From positions 62,001-126,000 of the forward strand of contig WMBV01000016.1 in assembly GCA_017745595.1 (NCBI GenBank): DNA of 64,000 nucleotides. Direction: 5' to 3'. Every line of letters starts with the position of its first letter. The stretch's first letter is position 1. The notes beneath the pieces are model-generated. The model did not search any database. It was not told where the DNA came from and worked only from the letters and a program-made list of their open reading frames with translations. The position numbers were made by a program, and so were the translations under genes. Source of the DNA: Bordetella petrii (lineage in GTDB: Bacteria > Pseudomonadota > Gammaproteobacteria > Burkholderiales > Burkholderiaceae_B). Below are positions 35,064 to 45,505 of the stretch, one piece after another.

Positions 35064-37754
35064 TTAGGCGGGCTGGGCGGCGGCCGGCTTGCCGAGCAGG
35101 TCGTGCAGCACCGCCGCGGGGATGCCGCCCTGGGCCATCAGTGCCCGCTCGGCCGCGGTCAGCACCTGCGGCACGGCCTGGAAGCGGATCTCGCGGTTGC
35201 CGCTTCTGGCGGTCACATTCACCGGCGTGCCGTGGCGCACCCCTTCTTCGATGTTCTCGAAGTGCAGGCTTTCATCGCCGGCCAGGCCCAACGTGCGCCA
35301 GCTTTCTCCCGGCTTGAATGCCAGCGGCAGCACGCCCATGCCGACCAGGTTGGCGCGGTGGATGCGTTCGAACGATTCGGCCAGCACCGCCTTCACGCCC
35401 AGCAGCGCCGAGCCCTTGGCGGCCCAGTCCCGGCTGCTGCCGGTGCCGTATTCCTTGCCTGCCAGGATCACACAGGCCTGTCCTTCGGCGCGGTACTTTT
35501 CGGCCGCGTCGAAGATAGTCATGGTTTCGCCGCTAGGGAAGTGCCGCGTAACGCCGCCTTCCGATCCGGGTAGCAGTTCGTTGTGCAGACGGATATTGGC
35601 GAACGTGGCGCGCGTCATGACGTGGTGATTGCAGCGCCGCGCGACATAACTATTGAAATCGCGCTGGGCGATGCCGTGCCGCAGCAGGTATTGGCCGGCG
35701 GGCGTTTCCACTGGAATCTCGCCGCCCGGGGATACGTGGTCGGTGGTCAGCGAGTCGCCGAAGGCGGCCAGCACGCGGCACGACTTCAGGCTTGCAGCCA
35801 GCTGCTTGATGGCTTCGCCCTGCGGGGCGTCGCGGAAGAACGGCGGTTCTACCAGGTATTGCGATGCCCGGTTCCATTCGAAGTGCAGGCCGCCGGGCGC
35901 GGGCAGGTCGCGCCAGATCTCGCTGTCGACATTGTCCGGCGAGTACACGCCTTCGAACAGCTTGCGATCGTTCGCCAGCGGCAGCAGCGCATCGATCTCG
36001 GCCTGTGCGGGCCAGATGTCGCGCAGGTACACGGGCTGCCCGTCGCTGCCGGTTCCCAGCGGCTCGGCGTCGAAATCGATGTCGATGCGCGCCGCCAGCG
36101 CATAGGCCACCACCAGCGGTGGCGAACCGATGTAGTTGGCGCGCGCCAGCTTGTGGATCCGGCCTTCGAAATTGCGGTTGCCGGACAGCACGGTCGACAC
36201 GACCAGGTCGCGTTCGGTAATGGCGCGCGCGGCCGTTTCGTCCAGCGGGCCCGATTTGCCGCCGCAGGTGGTGCAGCCGTAGCCGATCAGATAGAAGCCC
36301 AGGGCCTCGAGCGGCTCGAGCAGCCCGGCCGCGCGCAGATAGCCGGTAACCGCGCGCGAGCCGGGGGCCAGCGAGCGCTTCATCCAGGCCGGCGGCGCCA
36401 GGCCGCGCCGAACCGCATTGCGGGCCAGCAGGCCGGCGGCCAGCATTACCGACGGATTCGACGTGTTGGTGCACGACGTGATCGCCGCCAGCACCACCGA
36501 GCCATGTCCGATCTCTTCGCCGCCGGGGCCCGGCTGCGGCACGGCCTGGGGCTGCAGACCGAAGCCGCCATCCGTGGTGGCGCGGGCCAGGCGCGCGCGG
36601 AAGTCCGGCCCCAGCTCTTCGACGGGCAGGCGGTCTTGCGGGCGCCGCGGGCCCGCCATGCTGGGCCGCGCTTCGCTCAGGTCGATTTCCAGCACGCGGC
36701 TGTAGTCCGGGGTAGGCGCCCCCGCGGCATAAAGGTGGTTGGCGCGCGCATAGGCTTCTATCAGCTCGACCTGTTCGTCGGCCCGTCCGCTGGTGCGCAG
36801 GTAGCGCAAGGTCTGTTCGTCGATCGGGAAGAAGCCGCAGGTGGCGCCGTATTCGGGCGCCATGTTGGCCAGCGTCGCCCGTTCGGGCACGGACAGCCGC
36901 GGCACCGCGGGGCCGAAAAATTCAACCATGCATCCTGCCACGCCGGCGGCGCGCAGCCTTTGGTTGACCAGCAGGGCCAGGTCGGTGGTCAGCGCCGGCG
37001 GGCGCGCGCAGCCGGTCAGCTTCACGCCGACCACCTCGGGAATGGGAAAAGTGTAGGCATGCCCGAGCAGGGTGGCTTCCGCGTCGATGCCGCCCACGCC
37101 CCAGCCCAGCACGCCCAGGGAATTGACCATCGGCGTGTGGGAATCGCCTCCGATCACGAAATCGGGGTAGGCCCAGCGGCCGTCGTCGCGTTGTTGCGAG
37201 CTGACCACCGGCGCAATAAATTCGAGATTGACCTGGTGGATGATGCCGGTGCCCGGGGGAAACACGCGCAAGCCCTTGAACGCCTGCTGCGCCCATTTCA
37301 AGAAACGGTAGCGCTCGTTGTTGCGCTCGAATTCGCGTTTCATGTTCAGCACTACCGATTGGCCGTTGCCCCAGTGGTCGACTTGCAGCGAGTGATCGAC
37401 GATCAGGTCTACGGGCACCCGGGCATCGACGCGGGCCGCGTCGCCGCCCGCCTCGGCCACCGCGTCGCGCAGCGCCGCCAGGTCCAGCAGCACCGGCAGG
37501 CCGCTCGAATCGGGCAGGATCACCCGGGGCACGTACAACGGCAGATCGGCGCCCTTGTTGGAAGGCCAGTTCCACAGGGCCTCGATTTCCTGCCCGGAAA
37601 CCGGCAGGCCCCAGGCCTGGTTGCGCAGCAGGTTTTCCAGCAGCACGCGCACGACATACGGATAAGCAGCGATATCGCGTCCGGCGGCCTGGGCGGCACG
37701 GCCCAGGTCAAGATAATGGATCGGCCCGGAGGAATTTCGGATTTGGCGGATCAT
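35064..37754 (-). CDS. Aconitase-family hydratase (AcnA/AcnD-like paralogue)
   Basis: 896 residues. It has full aconitase architecture: PDFVIGGDSHTPMVNSLGVLGWGVGGIDAE, AITSCTNTSNPSVM with the first cluster Cys, YGCTTCGGKSG with the other two, SGNRNFEGRIH and the swivelling C-terminal domain (FGDSLTTDHVSPGG, GKEYGTGSSRDWAAKG). The cluster loop CTTC-GGKSG-PLD differs from AcnA (CIGNSG) and is nearer AcnD (CNGMSGALD). It may hydrate aconitate, methylaconitate or a related acid. It is divergent from the GntR-lyase-SDR operon, sharing a promoter region with repeated motifs. Confidence 0.88.
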   Translation of the reverse strand: MIRQIRNSSGPIHYLDLGRAAQAAGRDIAAYPYVVRVLLENLLRNQAWGLPVSGQEIEALWNWPSNKGADLPLYVPRVILPDSSGLPVLLDLAALRDAVAEAGGDAARVDARVPVDLIVDHSLQVDHWGNGQSVVLNMKREFERNNERYRFLKWAQQAFKGLRVFPPGTGIIHQVNLEFIAPVVSSQQRDDGRWAYPDFVIGGDSHTPMVNSLGVLGWGVGGIDAEATLLGHAYTFPIPEVVGVKLTGCARPPALTTDLALLVNQRLRAAGVAGCMVEFFGPAVPRLSVPERATLANMAPEYGATCGFFPIDEQTLRYLRTSGRADEQVELIEAYARANHLYAAGAPTPDYSRVLEIDLSEARPSMAGPRRPQDRLPVEELGPDFRARLARATTDGGFGLQPQAVPQPGPGGEEIGHGSVVLAAITSCTNTSNPSVMLAAGLLARNAVRRGLAPPAWMKRSLAPGSRAVTGYLRAAGLLEPLEALGFYLIGYGCTTCGGKSGPLDETAARAITERDLVVSTVLSGNRNFEGRIHKLARANYIGSPPLVVAYALAARIDIDFDAEPLGTGSDGQPVYLRDIWPAQAEIDALLPLANDRKLFEGVYSPDNVDSEIWRDLPAPGGLHFEWNRASQYLVEPPFFRDAPQGEAIKQLAASLKSCRVLAAFGDSLTTDHVSPGGEIPVETPAGQYLLRHGIAQRDFNSYVARRCNHHVMTRATFANIRLHNELLPGSEGGVTRHFPSGETMTIFDAAEKYRAEGQACVILAGKEYGTGSSRDWAAKGSALLGVKAVLAESFERIHRANLVGMGVLPLAFKPGESWRTLGLAGDESLHFENIEEGVRHGTPVNVTARSGNREIRFQAVPQVLTAAERALMAQGGIPAAVLHDLLGKPAAAQPA

Positions 37755-37971
37755 GGCGGTTCGATGGAGCAGATGAAAGCGTCATCTTATGTGCTTCCGC
37801 CCTAATCTGTAAACATTTTGTCGGCACCGGCCAGGAACTGATTTCTGGTTAGACATATGAAAAACAAAGCATTTTGCTGGAAAAGTGCTTGATTTCATGC
37901 GAAATATTGTGGGTCGGCATTTCGTAAAAGCATTGACATTTATCTCCTGTGATCATTAATCTGTAAACACT
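37755..37971. promoter_or_regulatory. Divergent promoter with two AATCTGTAAACA repeats
   Basis: 217 bases between the aconitase and GntR starts. AATCTGTAAACA occurs at 37804-37815 and again at 37960-37971, the second touching the GntR ATG. Each contains TGT-AA-ACA, the small palindromic core common in FCD-GntR operators. The segment between them is AT-rich. Confidence 0.6.
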
Positions 37972-38748
37972 ATGAGCTCTTCGCCTAATTTGACCCTAAC
38001 GAAGGACGACGTTTCCAGCTCGCTGGCCGAAGTCGTCTTCCAGCGCATGCTGGATGCGATCCACCAGGGGCGGCTGCTTCCTGGCAGTGTGATCAACGAA
38101 GTGGCGCTCGCGCAAGAGTTCGGCGTCAGCCGCGGGCCGGTCCGTGAAGCGGTGCGGCGCCTGCAGGGCATTCAGCTGGTTACCCGCGAACCCTACATGA
38201 GGGCGCGCGTGATCTCGCTCTCGGCCGAATCGTCGCTCGAGTTGTTCCAGATGCGCATGGCGCTGGAGGGGCTGGCCTGCAACTTCGCCGCACGCCGCAT
38301 GCCCGACGAGGAAATCGACCGGCTGGCCGAAGACCTGGAGCAGGACCGGGTTCGCGCCCAGGCCCGCGCCCAGGGCGAGCGGGCCGCGCCGGCCGACGGC
38401 GCCGAGGCCGGCCAGGCCGCCGCGCGGGTGTTCGACTTTCACGAGCGCGTCGTGCGCGCGAGCGGCAACAACCGGATCATCAACGCGCTGTGCGGCGACC
38501 TGTATCACCTGTTGCGCCTGTACCGGCGCCATTCCGGAACCGTGCTGGAACGCAAGGACGATGCCTACAAAGAGCACTGGCAGATCCTGCGCGCGATCCG
38601 CGCACGCGACGGCGAGCTCGCCGAATCGCTGATGCGCTCGCATATCGAGCGCGCGGCGCACCATCTTTTCGACCATCTGGCCGACGCGCCGCAGCTTACC
38701 GAACGCGGCGGTCGAATCGAGGCACCCCCTGGAGCAGTCAATGACTAG
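37972..38748 (+). CDS. GntR-family regulator, FCD subfamily
   Basis: 258 residues. DNA-binding part: VVFQRMLDAIHQGRLLPGS, EVALAQEFGVSRGPVREAVRRLQG. The FCD effector domain contains LFQMRMALEGLACNFAAR, FDFHERVVRASGNNRI and EHWQILRAIRARDGELAE, with the metal-binding His residues. An Ala/Gly-rich linker insert lies at ~125-150. It is divergent from the aconitase gene, and its stop overlaps the next start by 8 bases, so regulator, lyase and SDR are co-expressed. Confidence 0.92.
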   Translation: MSSSPNLTLTKDDVSSSLAEVVFQRMLDAIHQGRLLPGSVINEVALAQEFGVSRGPVREAVRRLQGIQLVTREPYMRARVISLSAESSLELFQMRMALEGLACNFAARRMPDEEIDRLAEDLEQDRVRAQARAQGERAAPADGAEAGQAAARVFDFHERVVRASGNNRIINALCGDLYHLLRLYRRHSGTVLERKDDAYKEHWQILRAIRARDGELAESLMRSHIERAAHHLFDHLADAPQLTERGGRIEAPPGAVND

Positions 38749-39643
38749 TGCAGCAGCAAAGTATCGCGAGCTTCTCAAAAGCGGCGAGTTCATCGTTTCC
38801 CCCGGCGTGTACGACGGTTACAGCATCCGGCTGGTCGAGGCGGCGGGCTTCAAGACCGCGGCGACCAGCGGGGCCGCGGTGTCGAACGCCATTCTCGGCG
38901 TGCCCGATATCGGCGTGATGGGGCTGAGCGAAAACGTCAACCACTGCCGCTACCTTGCGCGCTCGGTGTCGATTCCCCTGACGGCCGACGTCGATACCGG
39001 CTACGGCAATCCGGTCAATGTGTTCCACACGGTGCAGATGTTCGAAGAGGCGGGCGTCGCCGGCGTCAACATCGAAGACCAGGTCAGCCCCAAGCGCTGC
39101 GGCCACATGCCCGGCAAAGAAGTGATCAGCCAGGCCGAGATGGTGAAGAAGATCGAGGCGGCCTGCCTGGCGCGCCGGGACGACGACTTCGTGATCGTGG
39201 CCCGCACCGACGCCATCGCGCTGGAAGGCGTAGAGGGAGCCGTCAAGCGCGCCAAGGCATATGCGCAGGCCGGCGCCGACATGATCTTCCCTGACGCCGT
39301 GCGCAACGAAGACGACATCAAGCGCATCGTCGACGGCGCCGGCATCCCGGTTTCCATCAACATGGGTTTCGGCATCCGTTCGAGGCCGACCACGCCGCTG
39401 ATCCCGTTGCCCAGGCTCAAGGCCATCGGGGTCCGGCGCATCAGCCTGCCGCGCATGCTGTCGGCCGCGGCGATCCACGGCATGCAGCAGGCGCTGCAGG
39501 TCATGATGGGCGTGGTCAAGACGGGCGAGCCGGCAGACCGCCCGGACCTGCTGGTCGGCATCGAAGACATCATGAAGGTGATGGGATACGAAGAAATGCG
39601 GGCGCTGGAAAAGCGCCTGATCGTAATGCAGGAACAGGAGTAG
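38741..39643 (+). CDS. Isocitrate lyase/PEP-mutase family lyase
   Basis: 300 residues. Visible: VSPGVYDGYSIRLVEAAG, metal-binding DVDTGYG (83-89), catalytic loop KRCGH (118-122) and FVIVARTDAIALEG. KRCGH is the signature of isocitrate and methylisocitrate lyases, which split a 2-hydroxy tricarboxylate into succinate plus glyoxylate or pyruvate. It is less like PrpB than the gene at 43212. Placed between the regulator and an SDR and opposite an aconitase paralogue, it probably cleaves the product of that hydratase. Oxaloacetate decarboxylase or 2,3-dimethylmalate lyase are alternatives. Confidence 0.87.
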   Translation: MTSAAAKYRELLKSGEFIVSPGVYDGYSIRLVEAAGFKTAATSGAAVSNAILGVPDIGVMGLSENVNHCRYLARSVSIPLTADVDTGYGNPVNVFHTVQMFEEAGVAGVNIEDQVSPKRCGHMPGKEVISQAEMVKKIEAACLARRDDDFVIVARTDAIALEGVEGAVKRAKAYAQAGADMIFPDAVRNEDDIKRIVDGAGIPVSINMGFGIRSRPTTPLIPLPRLKAIGVRRISLPRMLSAAAIHGMQQALQVMMGVVKTGEPADRPDLLVGIEDIMKVMGYEEMRALEKRLIVMQEQE

Positions 39644-39650
39644 GCGAAGA

Positions 39651-40427
39651 ATGGCCATCAGACTCGCGGGCCGGTCGGCGATCATTACGGGTGCCGGCGG
39701 CGGCCTGGGCAAGGCGATCGCGGCGCGCTTTATCGAAGAGGGCGCCAACGTGTGCCTGGTCGACCGCATCGAAATACAGGCGCAGGTGGATGCGCTCAAC
39801 CATGACGGCGTGCGCGCCGTCGGGGTCCAGGCCGACCTGACCGACAGCCGGGCGGTCGAGCGCATGATGCAGGCCGCGGTGGCGGCGTTCGGGCGGGTCG
39901 ATGTGCTGGTGAACCTGGCCGGCGTCGGTTCGCAGGGCGGCTGCCTGGACATCACCGAAGAAGAATGGCATCGGGTCATCAACTGCAACCTGACCAGCGT
40001 CTTCCTGTGCTGCAAGGCGGTGCTGCCGATCATGCGCCAGCAGGGCTATGGCCGCATCGTCAATATCGGTTCCATCATCGGCAAGAACGGCGGCAACTCG
40101 CGCCCGTGGCTCGACAAAGAAGAGCTCCAGCGGTCCAGCAATATGGCTTACGGCGCGTCCAAGGCGGGCATCCATGCGCTCACTTACTTCCTGGCCAAGG
40201 AAACCGCCGCCGAAGGCATCACGGTCAACGCCGTCGCGCCCGGGCCGGTCGCCTCGAATCCGCGCATCACGAAGCTATTGCCGCAAAGCCTGAAGAATCA
40301 GATTCCGGTGGGGCACGTCGGCCAGCCGGAAGACGTGGCCGACGCGGTCGCCTTCCTGGCGGGCGACCAGGCCAGCTTCATCACCGGCGAGGTGCTCGAC
40401 GTCAATGGCGGCAGCTGGATGGATTGA
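39651..40427 (+). CDS. Short-chain dehydrogenase/reductase
   Basis: 258 residues, classical SDR. NAD(P) site GAGGGLGKAIA near residue 15, VNLAGVG, catalytic Ser in NIGSIIGKNG, and Y-x3-K in AYGASKAG; C-terminal GEVLDVNGGSWMD. It likely interconverts a hydroxy and keto acid in the pathway of the upstream lyase. It starts 7 bases after the lyase stop and ends the operon, ahead of a clear terminator. Confidence 0.93.
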   Translation: MAIRLAGRSAIITGAGGGLGKAIAARFIEEGANVCLVDRIEIQAQVDALNHDGVRAVGVQADLTDSRAVERMMQAAVAAFGRVDVLVNLAGVGSQGGCLDITEEEWHRVINCNLTSVFLCCKAVLPIMRQQGYGRIVNIGSIIGKNGGNSRPWLDKEELQRSSNMAYGASKAGIHALTYFLAKETAAEGITVNAVAPGPVASNPRITKLLPQSLKNQIPVGHVGQPEDVADAVAFLAGDQASFITGEVLDVNGGSWMD

Positions 40428-40502
40428 CTTGCGGTAGTCCCGGGATGGTGCGGTCTGCGTACTTGCTACAATCCCGGCCAGACAGGCCCTGGATGCCACC
40501 CG

Positions 40503-40532
40503 ACCCCGACCGGTCCCGGTTGGGGTTTTTTT
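40503..40532 (+). terminator. Intrinsic terminator after the SDR gene
   Basis: Stem ACCCCGACCG / CGGTTGGGGT (one G-U pair) with a 4-base loop is followed directly by seven T's. It separates the GntR-lyase-SDR operon from the ABC-F gene. Confidence 0.85.
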
Positions 40533-40560
40533 GTTCGCCCGAAATGAAGACCTTCCCTCG

Positions 40561-42219
<1,659 letters not shown>

Positions 42220-42295
42220 TCGATGATGGCCGGGCAGCCTGCCGCTGCTAGTAGCTGACACCTGGCAAGACCCCGGCAAAGCACGGTCGTGCGTC

Positions 42296-43072
42296 TCAAG
42301 CTGCTTCGTCGCCTTGCGCCTGCAGGATGTCCTCCAGGCGATGGGCTTCGCGCTGCAGCAGACTCACCACCTGCGCCAGGCGCTGGTCCCGCAGCCGCGT
42401 CCTGGCCGCGGAGACACTCAGACAGGCCTGCGGCTGCCCGCGGCGGTCGCGGATGGGAACGGCCACAGACCTGACGTCGACATTGGGCACGTCGCGCGCC
42501 ACGTAGCCTTGTTGGCGCGCCTGGCGCCAGTGGTGTTCGGCTTCCTGTCGTCCTTGCGCGTCGGCCTGGCACAAAAAATTCGCGTTGTGGCGCAAGATCT
42601 CGAGCACCTCGGATTCAGGCAGGTGCAGCAGCAGGGCGATGCCGCTTGCGCCCATGCCCAGGGGGCGCCGCACGCCCACATCGAGCGTGAAGATCTTGTA
42701 CAAGTGGGCGCCCGACCGCCGGTCGAGGCATAGCAGGTCCATGCCGCTGCGCTTGGACACAAAGGCCGTGTCTCCTGTGTCGGCGGCGATGCGGGCCACG
42801 GATGGGCGGCACAGTGTCGCGAAATCGTAGTCGCCGCCGGCAGTCGCGGTCAGTCCCAGTTCCGCCACCATCGAACCCAGCACATAGCGGCGGCTGTGGG
42901 CGTGCTGGCGCACCATGCCCTGGGCCTGAAGCTCGCCTAGCAACCGGAACACCGTGCCCTGGGACAGGCCCGTCAACACCGTCAAGTCTTTCAGGCGCGC
43001 GCCTGTGCCTTGCGCATGCGCGACCGCGCGAAGAATCCCGAAAGCACGCCCGAGACTTTGAACTGTATGCAT
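42296..43072 (-). CDS. IclR-family transcriptional regulator
   Basis: 258 residues. N-terminal winged helix (QSLGRAFGILRAVAHA, LKDLTVLTGLSQGTVFRLLGELQAQGMV in parts) and an IclR effector domain (LGMGASGIALLLHLPESEV, RSVAVPIRDRRGQPQACLSVSA). Divergent from the prpB-Bug-CHMI-FAH operon, which it presumably controls. GGAG lies six bases before the start. Confidence 0.93.
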   Translation of the reverse strand: MHTVQSLGRAFGILRAVAHAQGTGARLKDLTVLTGLSQGTVFRLLGELQAQGMVRQHAHSRRYVLGSMVAELGLTATAGGDYDFATLCRPSVARIAADTGDTAFVSKRSGMDLLCLDRRSGAHLYKIFTLDVGVRRPLGMGASGIALLLHLPESEVLEILRHNANFLCQADAQGRQEAEHHWRQARQQGYVARDVPNVDVRSVAVPIRDRRGQPQACLSVSAARTRLRDQRLAQVVSLLQREAHRLEDILQAQGDEAA

Positions 43073-43211
43073 AAATTACTCCGCTATGCGAACTATTTGT
43101 GAGCCGGCTAATCGATCGATTGACAGGGAATAAGCGTATTACGTACGCTGCACGCCAGCAATATACACGGATATTTAATCCGTATTGTGGACTTTTATTT
43201 GGAGCAATGTA
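43073..43211. promoter_or_regulatory. IclR/prpB-like divergent promoter with palindromes
   Basis: Two palindromes are visible: AATCGATCGATT at 43110-43121, overlapping a consensus -35 box TTGACA (43120-43125), and ACGGAT-ATTTA-ATCCGT at 43167-43183. The latter is of a size and spacing typical of IclR operators. A matching -10 is weak. The Shine-Dalgarno GGAG for the plus-strand gene is at 43201-43204. Confidence 0.55.
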
Positions 43212-44105
43212 ATGTCCCACGCTGAAATATCCGCCGGCGCCCGTTTCCGCCAGGCCCTGCAGGAGGAACATCCCCTGCAGATCGTCGGCACGCTGAATCC
43301 CTACACCGCCATGATGGCGAAGACCCTGGGCTTTCGCGCCATCTACCTGGCCGGGGCCGGGGTGGCCAACTATTCTTATGGCCTGCCTGACCTGGGCATT
43401 ACCAACCTGACCGACGTACTGACCGACCTGCGCCGCATCACGGACGCCGTCGATGTGCCCGTGGTGGTGGACGTGGATACCGGCTTCGGCGGCATGTTCA
43501 CCATCGCCCGCATGATGAAGGGCCTGATCAAGGACGGTGCCGCCGCGATGCACATGGAAGACCAGGTACAGCTCAAGCGCTGCGGCCATCGTCCCGGCAA
43601 AGAGATCGTCGGTAAAGAAGAAATGCTGGACCGCATCAAGGCCGCGGTGGATGCACGCACCGACCCGGATTTCTTCATCATCGCGCGCACCGATGCGCTG
43701 GCCATCGAAGGCCTGGACAAGGCCCTGGATCGCGCCGAAGCGTACCTGGACGCGGGCGCGGACATGATCTTTGCTGAAGCCTGCACCAAGCTGGACGAGT
43801 ACGCGGCGTTCGCCAAGCGCTTGAACCGGTCTCATTCGGTTCTGGCGAACATCACCGAATTTTCCAAGACCCCCAACTTCACGACCCAGGAACTGGCCGA
43901 CGCGGGCGTGTCCGCGGCACTGTATCCGCTCTCGGCGGCCCGTGCGATGAATGCCGCCGCGTTGCGCGTGTATGAAGAGATTCGCCACAAGCGCACGCAG
44001 AAAGACGTGCTGGACATCATGCAGCCGCGCGAGGAACTCTACAAGTTCCTGGACTACCACGCATACGAAGCGCGCATCGACGCCCTGTTTTCGCAACAGA
44101 AATAA
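43212..44105 (+). CDS. prpB: 2-methylisocitrate lyase, PrpB family
   Basis: 297 residues, closely PrpB-like throughout: [48 protein letters not shown] (metal site), [10 protein letters not shown] (catalytic Cys125), [20 protein letters not shown] and [20 protein letters not shown]. PrpB splits 2-methylisocitrate into pyruvate and succinate. Here no prpC or prpD is adjacent; the neighbours are a Bug receptor and two aromatic-ring-fission-type genes. A related C-C lyase reaction in a different pathway is therefore possible. Confidence 0.88.
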   Translation: MSHAEISAGARFRQALQEEHPLQIVGTLNPYTAMMAKTLGFRAIYLAGAGVANYSYGLPDLGITNLTDVLTDLRRITDAVDVPVVVDVDTGFGGMFTIARMMKGLIKDGAAAMHMEDQVQLKRCGHRPGKEIVGKEEMLDRIKAAVDARTDPDFFIIARTDALAIEGLDKALDRAEAYLDAGADMIFAEACTKLDEYAAFAKRLNRSHSVLANITEFSKTPNFTTQELADAGVSAALYPLSAARAMNAAALRVYEEIRHKRTQKDVLDIMQPREELYKFLDYHAYEARIDALFSQQK

Positions 44106-44134
44106 TCCAGGTTCCGCACATGGAGGAGACAACC

Positions 44135-45091
44135 ATGCACAAGACTGTCAGGTATCTGTTGGCGGGCGGTCTGCTGGCGATCGGGGCGGCCCATGCCGCC
44201 ACTTACCCCAACGGCCCCATCCGCCTCATCGTGCCGTTCGCGCCGGGGGGCGGCACAGACGTGGTGGCTCGCATCCTGGCCAAGGAAATGAGCAAAGAGA
44301 TGAGCGCCACCATCGTGGTGGAGAACAAGCCCGGCGCCAACGGCATCATCGGCACCAAGGCCGCGCTGCAGGCCGAGCCCGATGGCCAGACCATCGTCAT
44401 GACCATCGAGGCCACCATCGCCATGAGCCCGTGGCTATACAAGAGCACGGGCTACACGTACCGCGATTTCGCCGGCATTTCCCAGGTTTCGTCGCAACCC
44501 TATTTGCTGGTGGCGAATCCCTCGGTCAAGGCAGACTCACTGCGGTCCCTCAGCGAAGCCTCGACGCAACATCCGGATGCATTGAACTACGCCACCGGTG
44601 CTTCCGCGGCCTTCCTGGCCGGCGAAGCGCTGAAAAACGCGACCTCGCTGAATATGATGAATATCCCTTACAAGGGGTCCGGCGAAGCGATCGCGGACGT
44701 GGTCAGCGGGCGAGTCCAGCTCATGATTTCCAGCCCGGTATCGGTACTGCCGCATATCAGGCAAGGCCAGCTCAAGCCCATCGCCGTTACCAGTGCCAAT
44801 CGCTACCACCTGCTGCCCGACGTACCGACCGTCGCCGAACAGGGTTACCCCGGTTTCAATGTCGTGGGCTGGTACGGCCTGGCCGCCCGTGCCGGCACCC
44901 CGCAGGAAATTATCGACAAGCTGCAGGCCGCCACCCAGAAGGCGCTGCAGTCACCCGAGCTCAAGAAGCAGTTCCAGACAGCCGGTGTGGATCCGCAGGG
45001 ATCGACCAGCAAGGCGTTCGACGCGCTGATGAAAAGCGAAACCGAACGCTGGGAACAGCCCATCAAGGCCGCCGGCCTTTATCACCAATGA
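44135..45091 (+). CDS. Bug-family periplasmic solute receptor
   Basis: 318 residues. Signal peptide ends AHA-ATYPNGPIRLIVPFAPGGG, then VVVENKPGANGIIG and LPDVPTVAEQGYPGFN. Full-length Bug protein without adjacent tctAB. GGAGGAG precedes the start at 44135; the upstream in-frame ATG at 44120 would bury it. Probably captures the substrate of the prpB-like/FAH-like operon. Confidence 0.93.
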   Translation: MHKTVRYLLAGGLLAIGAAHAATYPNGPIRLIVPFAPGGGTDVVARILAKEMSKEMSATIVVENKPGANGIIGTKAALQAEPDGQTIVMTIEATIAMSPWLYKSTGYTYRDFAGISQVSSQPYLLVANPSVKADSLRSLSEASTQHPDALNYATGASAAFLAGEALKNATSLNMMNIPYKGSGEAIADVVSGRVQLMISSPVSVLPHIRQGQLKPIAVTSANRYHLLPDVPTVAEQGYPGFNVVGWYGLAARAGTPQEIIDKLQAATQKALQSPELKKQFQTAGVDPQGSTSKAFDALMKSETERWEQPIKAAGLYHQ

Positions 45092-45106
45092 TCCAAGGAG
45101 ATCTCC

Positions 45107-45499
45107 ATGCCCCATGCCTGGATCGAATTCAGCAATAACATCGCGCGGGACCCCGAGATCCAGTCGTTGGGCCCGGCCATGCACAAGGCCATGATGGACA
45201 GCGGAATTTTTCCGCTTGCCGGTATACGCATACGCCTGTTGCCTATCGAGCACGCCCTGATTGCCGACGGCAACGCGGCGAACGCCTTTGTGCATATCGT
45301 GCTGCGCATCGGGCACGGCCGAGACGAAGACACCAAGAAGGCGGTAGCCGACGAGATCTTTGCCACGCTCACCCGGCACCTGGCCGCACTGAGCGAGCGC
45401 CGGCCCACCGCCATTGCCTTTGAAGTCCAGGAAATGAGCGCCACGCTGAACTACAAGGCCAACTCCATCCGAAAGTTCATGAACCAGGCAGGAACCTGA
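45107..45499 (+). CDS. 5-carboxymethyl-2-hydroxymuconate isomerase-like (CHMI family)
   Basis: 130 residues of the tautomerase superfamily. It starts MPHAWIEFS, exposing the N-terminal Pro base of this family after Met removal. The body (FPLAGIRIRLLPIEHALIADG, AFVHIVLRIGHGRDEDTKK in parts) matches HpcD-type CHMI from homoprotocatechuate degradation. It lies 15 bases after the Bug gene and 6 before an FAH-family gene, echoing the HpcD-HpcE pairing. Confidence 0.85.
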   Translation: MPHAWIEFSNNIARDPEIQSLGPAMHKAMMDSGIFPLAGIRIRLLPIEHALIADGNAANAFVHIVLRIGHGRDEDTKKAVADEIFATLTRHLAALSERRPTAIAFEVQEMSATLNYKANSIRKFMNQAGT

Positions 45500-45505
45500 C
45501 GTCCT

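Noticed and set aside
35583-37805. 740-codon plus-strand frame opposite the aconitase paralogue
   Set aside because: Antisense shadow; the minus-strand protein has full aconitase motifs.
42278-42292. Small hairpin GCACG-GT-CGTGC between abc-F and iclR
   Set aside because: Five-base stem, two-base loop and no T-run; too weak to call a terminator.
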